DNA from: Schistosoma mansoni
Lineage: Eukaryota; Platyhelminthes; Trematoda; Strigeidida; Schistosomatidae
Length of the DNA: 64,000 bases
Assembly: GCF_000237925.1 (NCBI RefSeq)
Contig: NC_031502.1
Coordinates: forward strand, 45,210,215 to 45,274,214
Direction of reading: 5' to 3'
The first letter of the stretch is position 1. Every line of letters begins with the position of its first letter. Of this stretch, positions 42,427-52,918 are shown one piece after another. A program made the translations under genes and the position numbers. The notes under the pieces were generated by a model, which searched no databases, was not told the DNA's origin, and worked only from the letters and a program-made list of their open reading frames with translations.

Positions 42427-44220
42427 ATTTACTGTAATGAGGTAAAATAAAAGAGGAAAATCACAATTCTAATATCTTTTATATTAAACAAACAAAATAT
42501 TAGGAAGGAAACGATACATAACCTGGATTAGCCTGTAAGAAAGTCTAACAGCTGGTACTTCTATTTAGCTGGAGAGAGGTCATAAATGGATTAGTAACCA
42601 TCCAGTTAATTATGTTAATGGAAAGTGGTTCTTTTTATTCTACTTATGAATATTGGAAACGCAAACAAGTAAACAAAGTTTTTTCCACTTGCAGAATGCC
42701 TTGATTGCACTAAGTGTAGACGATTATTTTTAAATATATCATAGATTTGATAGCTTCTTGATGCTTATATTGATAGAAGCTCCAGATACCAAAGATCTGT
42801 GAGAATGGAAGCAAATCAAGTTTAACAAGGCTTTCAGAACACACAATAAACATAAGATATGAAGTGATAATAGTACTGAAAAATGTAGACTGCCTATTCT
42901 GTATATCAAGTACCGTAGTACTCTTCCAAAACGCTAACGTCAACAGTCTATTCACCCACTAGCATTACAAGTTTTGTTGCTAGGTCCATGGCCTCTCATC
43001 ACAGTTCATAAGATAAATCCGATGAATTCGAGATTGAAGACAGTGACGAAAATGCATCCCATTTATTTCTTGACAGTAATACTGTTCCTCAATTATTTTA
43101 TTTTTACTGTGTACATTCTCATATCTTTGTTTTTAATGATTCTGCTTAAATGAGTAGTATCATGAATTGATTAAGTTTAGAAGTTCTAACCGAATAAATG
43201 AGTTACAATTGTTAGAAAACTAACTTACCTATTAGTTCATCTGCAGAATGGTAAATTCTGAATGATTGTACCTTAAATGAGTTACAGAATGAAATGAAGC
43301 AGTTGTACATATATTACTGACCTCTAATAGATGTCTCTTAATGAAATGAAACTTAATTGAAACAACTGATTGAGGTGAATGTAATTTTTTATAGCTGTTT
43401 ACAATATATGATGAGTTTCTAGGAGATTTTACAAATATACCTTAACTTATTCTTTTCGTAATTACGATATATGAGACAGATAAATATTTTAAAAATCGCG
43501 TAGAATTACACTGTACTATAATCAACACACCATTAATGAGACTGTTTGTTTCTCATTCTTTAGTTAAAAGAAAATGCAACGGTGTATATACACAATGATA
43601 AGCCATTATAGTATGCAGCAATGAATGAATCGGTTGATAAATGCAAAAAATGCTATTAAAACTTAATAGTATTTCATTTAAATTCACTAAACGTAGTCTT
43701 ACAACAAAAGTATGTGTATTTCTATACACAGACTATTGATTTTAATTATTCATTGGGGTGATATAAATTCATCTTCGACTAAGAGTATTGTTTTACTGAT
43801 TATGTTTGAAATGATACTGGGGGTGGGCAGGAGGAGGGAATAGACGGATTACATGCCATTTCTTGATTGTTTTCAACGCACACAGTATCAGCAATATTAA
43901 AGCTAATGTAATATTTTTTTATTGAAAAAATGATCAATGTGGCAAGCGAACGAATACATATCAATGAAAACACTCTCAACAACCACATGATACATACAAA
44001 CACAAACAGGATGATAAACAATTAACCACATAGGTAGTGTAGAGAGATCATTGATGTCACCTAAAGGTTGTAGTGATATAGATTCTCAATGAGTATTAAA
44101 AACAAATAATCAATTAAATATATTTTATTTGAGTCATGTAACAGAATACTATACGAGTAAAGAGAAAAAGCAGATCAATACAGTTTCAGGTCATTCCGTT
44201 CGTGTAAGCTAAAGACATTT
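42427..44220. other. between phosphodiesterase and MTCH genes, nothing recognised
   Basis: About 1.8 kb of AT-rich sequence between two minus-strand genes. It must hold the MTCH 3' UTR and the phosphodiesterase promoter or 5' exon, but no clear element is visible. The short open frames have no recognisable content. Confidence 0.4.
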
Positions 44221-44301
44221 TCATTGACTGTAGCCATGTAATTTAGACTTTGGCGATGGAGCACGCCGGAAGAATAAAGATGATCCTCTAACAAAAGCAT
44301 C
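44221..44301 (-). CDS. MTCH2: MTCH last exon
   Basis: Acceptor TTCACTTTATAG; encodes DAFVRGSSLFFRRAPSPKSK and LHGYSQ then TGA. The distance from CY to RGSSLFFRR across the junction is the same as from CW to RGNSLFFRK in human MTCH2. Found by reading phase 0 beyond the 3-kb intron. Confidence 0.85.
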   Translation of the reverse strand, partial: DAFVRGSSLFFRRAPSPKSKLHGYSQ

Positions 44302-47300
44302 CTATAAAGTGAAGAAAAAGTTGATTTATTAAAGTCTTTATTTTTGCATTACACTAAAGTACTTTTCATAAAATATGGTTGAAGTATAGTCCGGAGGAAA
44401 ATGTATATAATTTACCGTTTCTCAAAAAATCAATTTAAAGATGTTAAGCAAATCGTTTGATGTTTTATTTGATCAAGTAAACAAATACAGCCTAGTAATA
44501 TATTATTTTAGAAATTATTTATCAAAGGTAATTAAAATTTATGTGACCATGATCTACTTTACTATTAATATTATTAAACAGGACAACTTTCTTGTATTTA
44601 TTAAAATAAATTACATGAATTGTAACCTAGTTTTGAGGGATGTAAGCTTAATCAATGAACAATGGGCTGACAAATCTTTATTACCAGCTACAGGTTCTCA
44701 AGAAGTAGCTTGCCATGATGGTCAAGTGACGAAAGCTAAGTAACTAAGGTGTTAGACTTTTGGTCACTAATTCCCCAATTCGAATCACTTTCATTGATTT
44801 TGGTATGGGTAACTAGCTTGATATTATTATATTTGTTTAAACACATAAACATTGGTACAAGGAGGAACCAAATATTTATGCGCTACACAAATCATTCGAT
44901 TCATGTGAAGGCTGGAACACTGCCCGGGTGCCCAAACCGAAACAGATGATTTTCTTGGGGGGCCCCACATCCCGAGCCTTTGACCTACAGGTCTATTCCA
45001 CGAGACAGTGGAGCAACGTTAGGAGATGCAGTCCCATGGTAGCCTGTGACCAACAACAGGTCCATACGCCATTTGTTCCCTTAAGATTCTGGATCCCATC
45101 TGCACCATTGGTTTGAAATCAGGGTCTTACAACTCCTCTAGGTGGATCCTCCATATCCACAAACTCGGTTAATGCGTCGAACATTCGCTTCTTGTCTTCT
45201 CGATTTCGTAAATAACAACCCCGCCGCGAGAAGGCAGTGTATAAGACTTCCCTTACAGTTGTCGTATGCACGTGGCCATGTGAGAGCATTCCGAGAGGGT
45301 GAGAGCTGACTTTCCGCACTCTCGGCCGTACCAGGGCATTTGAGGGCGGGCAACCAGATAGTATCATTAGCCCTGACAATTATAGCGTAACTCATACCCA
45401 AGTACCTGGTGAATGAGTTCATTAAAATCACTGGGTTAGTGAGTTAATAGTACACTTGAATCTATGTCTAACTTGGTTTAACGGAGGTGTTATAAAATAA
45501 TGATATAAGATCGGACGGAGTTATTTACTACGGTATATTACACCCATTATGAGAGTAAATATTATTGTGATTACTGAAGTATTATTGAAACTGGTATTTT
45601 ACACGGTATAGTAACTAGTAAAAGGTTCAAAATGATACACTTAACTGTGTTAGACAAAAGCTGAAGAAGGATACTCTCAGCGAATGAAGTGACTGGCAAA
45701 ACCGTTATCAATGATGATTATATCAAGAATATTTATAAACGGTTTTATGAGGTTGGTCAGCTGAGAATGTCAAGTTTTATATGTACGTAGTTTTGTTAGA
45801 TATGATTAAATTGCTCAAAATATTCCATCATTCACGCTTTCTGTTTTTATTTTATAAATTTATATTTCTGCTTTTGCCCTCCTAAATTTTATACATAAAG
45901 TACCGGTTATTTGTACTGGGGCTAAATACTTGTTTTCTCTACTGGTTGGTTGTTCTTATAATATCCTAGTTAATTGTCGTACTTTAATAGCATTTTCAAA
46001 GTAATTAAATATAATTGCTACTCGCTTGCATCAATCTTCGAGTAAGATTTGTTGTTTGGATTGGGGGTGGCTAGGAAAGTGATAAAGAGTTGTTGGGCTG
46101 CAACCTATCGTGGTAGATTGTGAAGAGACATCTTTTCCCACATTAATTTCCCCGCATTTCTATGTGATCTTTTAAGCCAACAATACACAAATAACTCTTA
46201 ATGCGGACTCGGTTGATTAGTACTGCCTTCGCTTTGGCGTTTGGTGTGATACCGATCACTACTCCACAGGGTCCCTGAAATAAGCGCAGGTGGAATAGAT
46301 TTTCAAAATTGAGATGAAAAGTAAATTGTAGTACTTTTTAGAGTTTTGGATACAGGTCTCAGAAATACAACATACGTCAACATTGTCTTTCCGAAGACGG
46401 CGAAATCTATTTGTCTGATTCGCATGACGGTAAGAATGCAGAATTTTAGATGACACAAATGGTTTTAGAAAAACTACTAAATTCTGCATTCGCTGTTAAA
46501 ACTTATAAATTAACGGTTACATGACTGCAGACAATTTAAACAGGATAGAATTTCGGGCAACAACGAATAAACTTAGTGTAGAAAGAGGTATACACAAAAT
46601 GGAATGGAAAATTTAGTCAGTACAAAACAAATTTTCTAATAACAAAGTAATCGTAAATATCGCTCGTAAGAATAGTGAGACGGAACAAACAGAACGTTTT
46701 ATCCATCAGTAGCCAACTTCATATTTGTATGTCGGCTAGGATACTGTCTGAAATCCCAAACCGAAGCAGGGGTTTGATTAAATGGACTATCCTGAGCGTT
46801 TGAGCGAAAGGTCCAATCCATAACAGAGTAAAATGACGATATGTAGCCGATAACCGAAACAATTTTGTATGCCGTTTTCCCCTCAGGATTCCCGATCTAG
46901 TGCACACCATTGGTTTATAATCACGGTTTCACAAATCTCCTAAGTTGACCCTTCGTATCCACCAACCAGGTTTAAGTGCGGAGTATCTGATCTAGTTTCA
47001 TCATTTTGAAAAATGAACGCAGACACACCAAATAAATGTCAATTGGACCACATATATCGCAGCTAATTGAAACTACGATGAAAAGACTGGTTGGTGAAAT
47101 TTCGTAGACAATAAATTAACGCCAAATCGATACTAATGCTGTTTTCCAAAGTGACAACCAAAACTTCGCTTAGAGATTGCAATATCATTACAGGTCAAAT
47201 ATGTATGGCTAGACTAAAACTTGTTTAACTACTGGTTTGGACAATTAACGTCAGATTGAGGTATATTCGTTAAAAAAGGTTGTACGATGTAAATACAGAG

Positions 47301-49895
47301 AGGCAAGAGACTTACAGATCGACTGAGATAGGAATAACATTGCCACCAATTGTTGAATACAGGTACAACGTTATTACTGTTAAACAAACAAAAAGTAAGA
47401 TATATTAATATCACTTAACATGGTAAGTAACTCACATGATGGAGGGATAACATTAAGAGATTGTTCCCAATTTTTGTTAGACATAGCTATAATGAATACA
47501 GAAAATGTGACAACCTAAAGAAACTCATTACATCATTTGTGGAAAATAAAGGCTATTCTGCAAAGAAAATTTCCTTTTTGACGATATCATTTGCTTAGGC
47601 TATTCAAACATATTTAAAGTTAGTTTCCTACACATATTAATCCATAGTAAAATAGAAGACTGTTGAGTCAATTGACGAAACTAAAATATGAAATATGTGA
47701 CTTAAAATTCGTTTTACGAGTGTATATCCTAAAATCACATCTGTACTTTGTTCTAGTAGTGAGATAATATTTGTTAAAATACATTCTGAGTGAGAAGTTT
47801 TAATATGTTTTGAGAATATAACAAATTAACACAAGTGGATGAACACAAATGAAGAGATAAACATTCTATAATAATATAAATCCGTTAATTTCTAAAATTT
47901 ATGTTGGTCTGTAATGTCCTCAACAATAAGTTTCCTTTGTCACACTATCAATAAGAAAAGACTTAAATAATAGTGGAGTAAGAGGTATATAACCTTTGGT
48001 TTATAAATAATTGATCTTTGCTCAAAATAATATCAATTAAACAATCGCAACTTTTGGTAGTGAGGCAAGATGACTTCATTCTATCATGAAACCGTCAACG
48101 TTTCATGAACTTTTCTAAAATAATCACTATCTCCAACGGTATGTCGTCATCATATTCATTGAGTAAAGAAAATATGAGTTACTAAAGTAATGCGTTATTG
48201 TAAAATAACAATATTTTTTTGTAAAAAAATGATTTAACCCAAAGAAACACAATGAGAATAATTATGAAAGCCAAATTTGTTGATAGACTGGAATTTCAGG
48301 GTTACTTAGCTCAACTGTGAAATTCCTCTATCTTTTATTTTTACTGATTACTCTTGGTACATTACCAAACTCTAGGATACATTAAAATAACTGACAAAAA
48401 ATGAACCAACGATAATTATCTTAAGCAGCATATAAAACTAAATATCTATTCCTGATGTTATTCTCTAAATATCTTCCATACCTATCATAAATTACGTGGT
48501 TATACTTCTCTAACTTAATGTACTAAAATTATGTCATCCCGAAGTAAATGGGAATAAATAAGTCTACGATACATACAAATAATTCAATTATTATCTTAAA
48601 ATTTGTGGGTTGAACCATTTGTTTAAGATGTGAGATAAAATAATAATATTGATTAAAGCAATAATTGGAAATCTATATAGCTGCGGTTCTACCCATATAG
48701 TATAAAGGGTAAAGATTAAATTTAAATGGTAGCGATATTGTTTTTACAATTAATGAGATATTAATAAAAATGGAACAAATTGATGTTTTTATATCAAAAT
48801 GACTTAATTTTCAAAAGTAAAGTGTGGAAGCCAATTTTCGTAAGCGGTTACTTTATTATTATTTTTCAAAGTTGAAATCATAAGTCAATTGAAGCTAGAC
48901 CACCTGGAAAACCCTTCTGATTATAATCATATGCTCACTAGTGACTGACTTCAAGATATATGTCCTGGAGTTCTAGTGGGAAGCAGTGACCAGTGGAGTT
49001 CAACCAGGTCTGTTGTGAGATAACAACTCACTGAAGACAATTGGTGAATGGTCGCTCAAAATTCGTGGATCGGTTGAAGTTAGACATTAACACCGTTGGA
49101 TGCCGGCTCAATGGTCTGTCGGTTAAGGGCTCTGGCTAGAGACTGGTAGGTCCTGGGTTCGAATCTCGCGAGTGCGGGATCGTGGATGCGCACTGCTGAG
49201 GAGTCCCATAATAGGACGAAACGGCCGTCCAGTGCTTCCAGGTTTTCCATGGTGGTCTAGCTTTAATTGACTTATGATTTAAACTTTGAAAAATACTGAA
49301 ATCTCCACAAAACCCCTTTTGATTATTATTATTATTATTTATTCCTTTTTTTAGAATGTTGATCTAGAAATCGAAAAACCAAATAATTATTTGTGACTAC
49401 TTTTATGAAACTATTATCAGACGATCGAAATATTAGTAATCGAAAAATAGGCTTATACTACTTGTACAATTTAAGCGTTTGAACCAGGATAGTATTGATA
49501 AAAACAATCCCATACTGTTTGCGTTTTTAATGACTGATAGACTAATATAAAAAGATATACACAAAGAAAAATCACAAACTACATATATAATATCCATGAC
49601 CACTTACTCATAAGGAAACATAAGATTACGGTAACCAAAGAATATTAGAGTAAGCACTGTGGATACAGTCTTCTACTTAGTAGTTGGTAGAGTACCATGT
49701 TATAGCATTTAAGAATAAGAAAAATGCTTTGAAACTAACCCACAGATTATACAATCAAAAAACTTGAGGAAATAATCGAGCCAGGGAGACATATCCAGTA
49801 ATACAAAAGGAACTTAAATGTTATAGAAATAATAAACGAAACTGTATGGCAAAAAGATCCTTATTCACAGACGAAAATCGACTGAAGGAACAGTG

Positions 49896-49930
<35 letters not shown>

Positions 49931-52918
49931 TAGAGATTGGCGGGTAGACCAAAATGTCAATCATGACTAAAGATCACAACAGTTTCACATATAAAAACAC
50001 ACCACAAACACGCATATATATACCACAGATTATGTGTTCTAAAATATGACGTACGTCGAGTCACAAGCAGCCATAACTGTGGAGGTGACTGTGAGTCCAT
50101 GAGTGGCGCCGCTTATCATCAACTGAAACCAAAAATTAGAAACGCATACATGAAAAGCAACTGGAAAAGAGTTGAGTGACTATAAATGTCAACTTATTGT
50201 AAGTGTTGTATAAAATCAAGTGCATTCTACAAAATACGCCAATTCCTCATCTTGTAATCAAGTAAAAGCATTGCTTACTCATTGAAATGATACTCATTTT
50301 TCATGTTGAGTAATTCGGCCTATGTGCTTCTGTATTCACTAACGTTACACCTACGAAATCGATCTTCAAAGTCTTAGATGTAGTGGAAAATTAGTACTGA
50401 ACTAACCTTGTTTCTGTTATAAGGCGATTAGTTTAAACACGACTCAACCATTATCAGCCAACGGAAGAATTTATTTTGTCAGCTTTTGTTTGTAGTCAGT
50501 CAGCCAGTATGTGAAGTTACAATTTGACATATAAACGTAAATTATTTTTAAGAGCGGTAATTACATTTACACCCACTGTATTTTATAAAAATAACGCTAC
50601 GCCTATATACAAAGAAAAACAGTCAGTCAAACACAAAGTCGAACCTAGTACATGAGCACATTGGTTCAGGTTGTCATACTCCACTAGCAGTGAAAGATGA
50701 AGGTGTCAGGGCGAATGGCAGATCAGTGAATATAGTAACAGTTACCAAGGTAATAGAAAAGATCAGGCATCCTGAGAATAATTCTATGGGAGAGTATAAG
50801 TTGGCGAAATGACTCAAAGAAAATTAATCGGGAATTTTTTTAACGAATACTGAGGAACTTCAATAAAGTTTTTAATTAGCGGAACTAATAAATGCAACTT
50901 TCTACGTGCCGAATCGTAAAATGATTCAGAAATAAAATCATATGATGATGCTTTAGACAATAAATCAGAACCAAATCTCGACAAGCAGAAAAAAGATCCG
51001 AATTTATGATCTAGTAGTTAAAGCTGTATGTCCAAACAAAGTCTATAGTTTTACTGTATTATCGACTAACTGATGAAGAAGAAAGTTAACTCATTCACTA
51101 GGTGCTAGGGTATAAGGGATTACGTATGAGGGGTGGTTACACTACTTGGATACCTAAACCGAAGTAGTTGAAGCGAAGTTCGAACTTTGGACTTCGTGGT
51201 TAGGACCAATCATACTCAAAATAGAATCTAATATATGTGCATTTGTTTAGACTGGTGCACCAAATCGAGACAGCGAGACGTCAGAGTGATACATATAGTG
51301 GCAGTATTAGTGGTGGTAGAAAAGATTAAAAATATATCACATGGTTTGAGTAAAAATGGATTCGTGGAATAAACTTCTTTTCAAGATTATTCGGGAACTT
51401 AGTCTAAGGGAAGAGACAAAAAGTGAATTCACTTGAGTTACTCCGAAAGATTCCGAGACGTTAACGAAAATTTTTAACCATTGGCTAACATCGTGCAGAC
51501 CCCAACCACGTAGTCTGAACTTGGTTACAGAGTTCAAACCAACCGTCGATGGCTTTATGGATGCAATGCCTTTATTTTGTCATCCCTAGCTTTCTACACC
51601 AGACAATATTACACATCAAGGTAGGCGGTGGTTGTGCATATATGATACATGTCCAAACAACCTCAGTCAATGAAATACTACTTCCTCATTAACCGGTAAG
51701 TCATTTTTACCTAGTACTCTACGTCAAACCTCAGCATCGTCAACTCGATGGTCCAAACATATATCATCAATACATTTATATGTGATGTCTATTTATTGGG
51801 TCAATAAAGTTCAAATGCATGATTTATTTTCCACAGTGGCTTGTTGCAAAAGAAGTTGGCACAAAGTATACGAAAAGCAGTCATCACAGTTAGTGAGTAT
51901 ATTCAATAATAATAGAAAAACTAATTCTTGAACTACTGAACAAAATAAACAAAAATGTACTCACCTCAGTTACAATGGGAGTGTGTTTTTTCAAAGAAGG
52001 GTCGATACGGTCCATGAAAACATATTTATTGAAAAAATAAGCAAGACAAGCAGTCAGCCAAACTGTAATGACTTCTCCAATTAATCTAGGTGTCAAACCA
52101 CTAGAAAGAAATATCATTCAGATAAAACACACCTGAAGAAACTTAAAAAACCTTCATTTCTCAGTATAGTAGGAAAAGCATACAGCATATAACTGGAGGG
52201 AGACAAATATAAACTAAATTAATGTATTTGGGATTCATACTCATATAATCGTGTTCCGTTGATAAATTGCGACATTTGGCGAATCATTATGACTGTTTTT
52301 TATGATGAAAACAAATCTAATATTTGAATACCTTGGAATGGATAACTAACGACTACACCCACTACTCGAGCAACAGTACATTTACTGGTCTGAAAGGGTA
52401 AGTTAAATGACAATTACACCAATCAAAATTACACTGATCAAAAAAATTCTGATTCCTTTATCAGTTTCAAAAAATGTTTTCTTTTCATAAAAGTCCGGAG
52501 TTAAATACTTTTGCGAATAATAATTGTATATTAAGCATTTTGTACCTCCATAGTGATGTTGGTAGAGTAGGATTTAACAAGTGACCCAATAATATTAGCA
52601 GGGAGACCAATGGTGAAAATTCCGTACAACCCAACCTCTAGGCGAAGTTTACGACCTTTAATTATAATGAGATAATTGTTGGAGAAACTTGCAGTAAGTG
52701 AAAACACTTGGGTAGTAATATGCTTGATAGTTCGAATGTAGGATGTTACGCAAAGTAAATCGACGAACAGGAGGGAACGGTTCATACCCCAACTTAAAAG
52801 TTAGATTTGAAAGAATATGACTTACCAACATCATTGTCCTGGCGTAGGTTAGTGGATGAGTTATGGCTGGTATGAACGACGGTATCAAACATTTATAGGT
52901 GGTTTCTAAATGATCCAT
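44221..52918 (-). CDS. MTCH2: mitochondrial carrier homologue, MTCH1/2 family (whole locus)
   Basis: Located exons: 52918-52826, 52792-52693, 52655-52546, 52389-52332, 52292-52241, 52192-52133, 52100-51965, [one not found], 47514-47432, 47376-47316 and 44301-44221. The first seven join in phase to 203 codons. MTCH proteins are divergent SLC25-fold proteins of the outer mitochondrial membrane, described as insertases for tail-anchored proteins. Family blocks in order: HPLTYARTMML-LGYEPFPP, GIFTIGLPANIIGS, SYPFQVIMIRQMSQF, ILRNEGFLSFFSGLTPRLIGE, WLTACLAYFFNKY, FNNWWQCY, RGSSLFFRR. Spacing matches human MTCH2 at the N- and C-terminal blocks. The 5' half has introns of 33, 37, 156, 39, 48 and 32 bases; later introns are kilobases long. 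An acceptor (TTCCTTTAATAG) lies 10 bases before the ATG. Confidence 0.88.
44836..45347 (-). repeat. 512-bp dispersed non-autonomous repeat, copy 2
   Basis: Almost identical to 32030-32541 (for example CCTAAACAG versus CCGAAACAG and TTCAGCACT versus TTCCGCACT), with identical end points. It lies in the last MTCH intron. Confidence 0.8.
45348..46249. other. MTCH intron, nothing recognised
   Basis: AT-rich and without recognisable coding or repeat structure. Confidence 0.45.
46250..46500 (-). mobile_element. RTE-like endonuclease fragment
   Basis: The minus-strand frame contains RRLRKDNVDVCCISETCIQN, close to the apurinic-type endonuclease block (DVCCISETRIQ) of schistosome RTE-like elements. 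It is short and ends without the rest of the domain. Confidence 0.6.
46730..46995 (-). repeat. diverged fragment of the 512-bp-type repeat
   Basis: Shares CACCATTGGTTT, ATCACGG, CAAATCTCCTAAG and TATCCACCAACC with the central part of the repeat at 32030-32541, in the same orientation but more diverged. Confidence 0.5.
47316..47376 (-). CDS. MTCH2: MTCH exon (provisional 10)
   Basis: Acceptor TTTGTTTAACAG, donor GTAAGT, phase 2 in, phase 0 out. It encodes NNVVPVFNNWWQCYSYLSRS, matching SPIYTSWIDCWCMLQKEG of the family. Confidence 0.78.
47432..47514 (-). CDS. MTCH2: MTCH exon (provisional 9)
   Basis: Acceptor GTTTCTTTAG; encodes VVTFSVFIIAMSNKNWEQSL and NVIPPSC, corresponding to FVLVSNLMAVNN...GCPPYSP. 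The consensus donor (GTGAGT at 47435) leaves phase 1 and breaks the next exon, while a weak GTTACT donor at 47431 gives the needed phase 2, so the exact end is uncertain. Confidence 0.6.
48868..49295 (+). mobile_element. tRNA-derived SINE (Sm-alpha-like) with foldback end
   Basis: The unit runs from about 48906 (TTCTGATTATAATCATATG) through AGTGGAGTTCAACC (about 48992), a tRNA-like RNA polymerase III promoter (A-box region GGTTAAGGGCTCTGGC near 49122; B box GGTTCGAATCTC near 49157), a hammerhead ribozyme (49190-49235) and the 3' end TGGTCTAGCTTTAATTGAC to about 49275. At 48868-48905 the same 3' end occurs inverted, so the unit is bounded by inverted repeats of about 45-50 bases. It is the best-preserved of three copies here and lies in an MTCH intron. 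Confidence 0.85.
49190..49235 (+). ncRNA. hammerhead ribozyme, intact core
   Basis: Stem I: GCACTG (49190-49195) pairs with CAGTGC (49230-49235). Core CTGAGGA fits CUGANGA (49196-49202). Stem II: GTCC (49203-49206), 7-base loop, GGAC (49214-49217). Core GAAA (49218-49221). Stem III: ACGG pairs with CCGT (49221-49228), followed by C 49229, so the predicted cleavage is after GUC at 49229. Stem III has no loop, so activity is probably favoured by dimers, as reported for short-stem hammerheads. Confidence 0.85.
49318..49346. repeat. ATT simple repeat
   Basis: GATTATTATTATTATTATTT-type run shortly after the SINE 3' end, possibly its tail. Confidence 0.75.
49898..49927. repeat. TA microsatellite
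   Basis: Uninterrupted TA run of about 30 bases. Confidence 0.9.
51300..51800 (-). mobile_element. old RTE-like 3' end fragment
   Basis: CCATTGGCTAACATCGTGCA followed by GACCCCAACCACGTAGTCTG is a diverged form of the RTE C-terminal sequence at 17550-17600, in the same (minus) orientation, and other short matches to the 3' coding end continue to about 51740. Far older than copies A, B and C. Confidence 0.55.
51965..52100 (-). CDS. MTCH2: MTCH exon 7
   Basis: Follows a 32-base intron ending TTTCTAG. It encodes GLTPRLIGEVITVWLTACLA, then YFFNKYVF, a hydrophobic carrier segment (family: GLVPRLLGDILSLWLCNSLAYLVN in two parts), and ends at PIVTE before GTGAGT, phase 0. Confidence 0.9.
52133..52192 (-). 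CDS. MTCH2: MTCH exon 6
   Basis: Acceptor TCCCTCCAG after a 48-base intron, donor GTGTGT. It encodes YMLYAFPTILRNEGFLSFF, aligning with the family block ending YREEGILGFF. Confidence 0.84.
52241..52292 (-). CDS. MTCH2: MTCH exon 5
   Basis: Acceptor after a 39-base intron (CATAAAAAACAG), donor GTATGA. It encodes IMIRQMSQFINGTRLYE, aligning with ITLRSMVQFIGRESKY of the family. Confidence 0.82.
52332..52389 (-). CDS. MTCH2: MTCH exon 4
   Basis: Acceptor TTACCCTTTCAG, donor GTATTC; encodes TSKCTVARVVGVVVSYPFQ, the start of the second carrier repeat (family: ARSAATLITHPFHV). Too short to appear as an open frame on its own. Confidence 0.82.
52546..52655 (-). CDS. MTCH2: MTCH exon 3
   Basis: Encodes RKLRLEVGLYGIFTIGLPAN, then IIGSLVKSYS, and ends ITME before GTACAA. 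The GIFTIGLPAN block corresponds to GLFTGLTPRL in vertebrate MTCH2. Confidence 0.85.
52693..52792 (-). CDS. MTCH2: MTCH exon 2
   Basis: Encodes LGYEPFPPVRRFTLRNILHS and on to FTY, ending at phase 1. The following intron is 37 bases with a GC donor (GCAAGT) and AATTAAAG acceptor; no GT donor keeps the frame, and the FTY to GIF distance after removal equals FSY to GLF in human MTCH2. Confidence 0.82.
52826..52918 (-). CDS. MTCH2: MTCH exon 1
   Basis: Starts MDHLETTYKC and ends at TYARTMML before a GTAAGT donor. It is separated from exon 2 by a 33-base intron that is open in frame, so an unspliced reading also looks coding; spacing to the LGYEPFPP block supports removal. Confidence 0.85.

Larger units (their letters stand above)
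47515..51299. other. long MTCH intron region
   Basis: Apart from the SINE at 48868-49295 and microsatellites this 3.8 kb is AT-rich and featureless. One MTCH exon of about 60 bases (a YPF-type block before VVTFSVF, phase 0 at both ends) should lie between 47515 and 51964, but I could not find it. Confidence 0.4.
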
